From positions 1 through 21,359 of the forward strand of contig CAMZKQ010000214.1 in the NCBI GenBank assembly GCA_947311265.1: DNA of 21,359 nt. Direction: 5' to 3'. The DNA is from an uncultured Chlorobiota bacterium. Lineage in GTDB: Bacteria > Bacteroidota > Bacteroidia > Bacteroidales > JAADGE01. Numbering within the stretch: position 1 is the stretch's first letter; each line of letters starts with the position of its first letter. The position numbers and the translations under genes were made by a program. Shown here piece by piece: positions 21,094 through 21,359 of the stretch. The notes under the pieces were generated by a model. That model worked only from the letters and a program-made list of their open reading frames with translations. It did no database searches and had not been told where the DNA came from.

Positions 21094-21101
21094 TAAATTT
21101 G
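21094..21101 (+). promoter_or_regulatory. -7 element directly before the last gene
   Basis: TAAATTTG (TAnnTTTG) ends 5 bp before the ATG at 21107. A TTC lies 19 bp upstream in the -33 place. If used, transcription would begin on or next to the start codon, making a nearly leaderless mRNA. Confidence 0.3.
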
Positions 21102-21106
21102 TTGCG

Positions 21107-21359
21107 ATGAAAAGCATATTTTTAATACTCTTATTTCTGTTTTGCTCGATACTAGGATTTTCGCAAGCCCTAACTGTTGTGAAAACCGACAATACACAAT
21201 TCCCAATTATAAAAGTCTATATTAAGCTAGCAGGAGACTCTGTTAAAAAGTCTGATTTCCAATTGTTTGAACTTAATAAGTCGGTAGATTTTAAATTTGA
21301 TACCCTCCCGGCCTCCGATTTAGCTGCATCAAAAGCTATTTTGTTTATGGCACAGCAAG
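21107..21359 (+). CDS. Secreted protein of unknown function, 3' end outside window
   Basis: Only the first 84 residues are visible and the gene runs off the end. They begin with a signal peptide of about 20 residues (MKSIFLILLFLFCSILGFSQ). The mature part starts ALTVVKTDNTQFPIIKVYIK and continues with DFQLFELNKSVDFKFDTLP. The alternating strands, and the order 'FP.I.V.I...., DF.LFE..K.V.FK', recall the small beta domain ahead of von Willebrand-A or OmpA domains in Bacteroidota envelope proteins. This is only a resemblance; the diagnostic parts lie beyond the window. It is divergent from the MutS-like gene, 127 bp apart. Confidence 0.6.
   Translation, partial: MKSIFLILLFLFCSILGFSQALTVVKTDNTQFPIIKVYIKLAGDSVKKSDFQLFELNKSVDFKFDTLPASDLAASKAILFMAQQ

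Overview
The window looks like a chromosomal segment of an AT-rich member of the Bacteroidota. The signs are -7 promoter elements of the form TAnnTTTG (three paired with a TTG exactly 20 bp upstream), no obvious Shine-Dalgarno sequences, many short-signal lipoproteins and secreted proteins, a DUF5723 barrel-type protein, a truB-queA pair, a LolA-like carrier, a membrane-type MutS homologue, and MqnA of the futalosine menaquinone pathway. I cannot place it more finely. I see no rRNA, tRNA, CRISPR array, insertion sequence or integrase, and no gene-free stretch above 300 bases. The longest gaps are 12189-12446 and 3870-4115, and both hold terminators or promoter-like boxes.

Layout. 1-3869 (+): the 3' part of a DUF5723 outer-membrane-type protein, a hairpin/terminator, truB, queA and an OsmC-family protein. 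4116-6329 (+): a large sensor histidine kinase with extracytoplasmic TPRs and a cytoplasmic array of 14-residue coiled-coil repeats. 6331-8355 (-): a surface-fibre protein with heptapeptide repeats, YadA-head-like repeats and a C-terminal self-cleaving S74 chaperone, ending 1 bp from the kinase gene. 8516-10687 (+): a compact three-gene envelope operon (lipoprotein, FGE-like protein lacking the catalytic cysteines, LolA-like protein) closed by a strong terminator. 10740-11498 (-): mqnA. 11637-14068 (+): a lipoprotein with its own terminator, then an NTF2-like lipoprotein whose stop codon overlaps the start of fcl (GDP-L-fucose synthase). 14143-15804 (+): a REC-PAS-SpoIIE phosphatase. 15814-16170 (-): a YraN nuclease-like protein. 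16244-16903 (+): a DUF4412-like secreted protein. 16926-18418 (-): an MBL-fold hydrolase followed by a TerB/J-domain membrane protein. 18579-19166 (+): a secreted APP1-like HAD phosphatase. 19169-20979 (-): a MutS-family ATPase gene broken by a single-base frameshift. 21107 to the end (+): the start of another secreted protein.

The common thread is the cell envelope: at least ten products carry signal peptides, lipoboxes or membrane segments. Housekeeping genes (truB, queA, mqnA, yraN) are scattered among them. Two signalling proteins, the kinase and the REC-PAS-phosphatase, are each orphans of their usual partner. The most interesting items are the repeat-built signalling helix and inserted DHp domain of the kinase, the two repeat periodicities in the self-cleaving fibre protein, the lipoprotein/FGE-like/LolA operon, the secreted APP1-like phosphatase, and the frameshifted MutS homologue, which a single restored G would repair.
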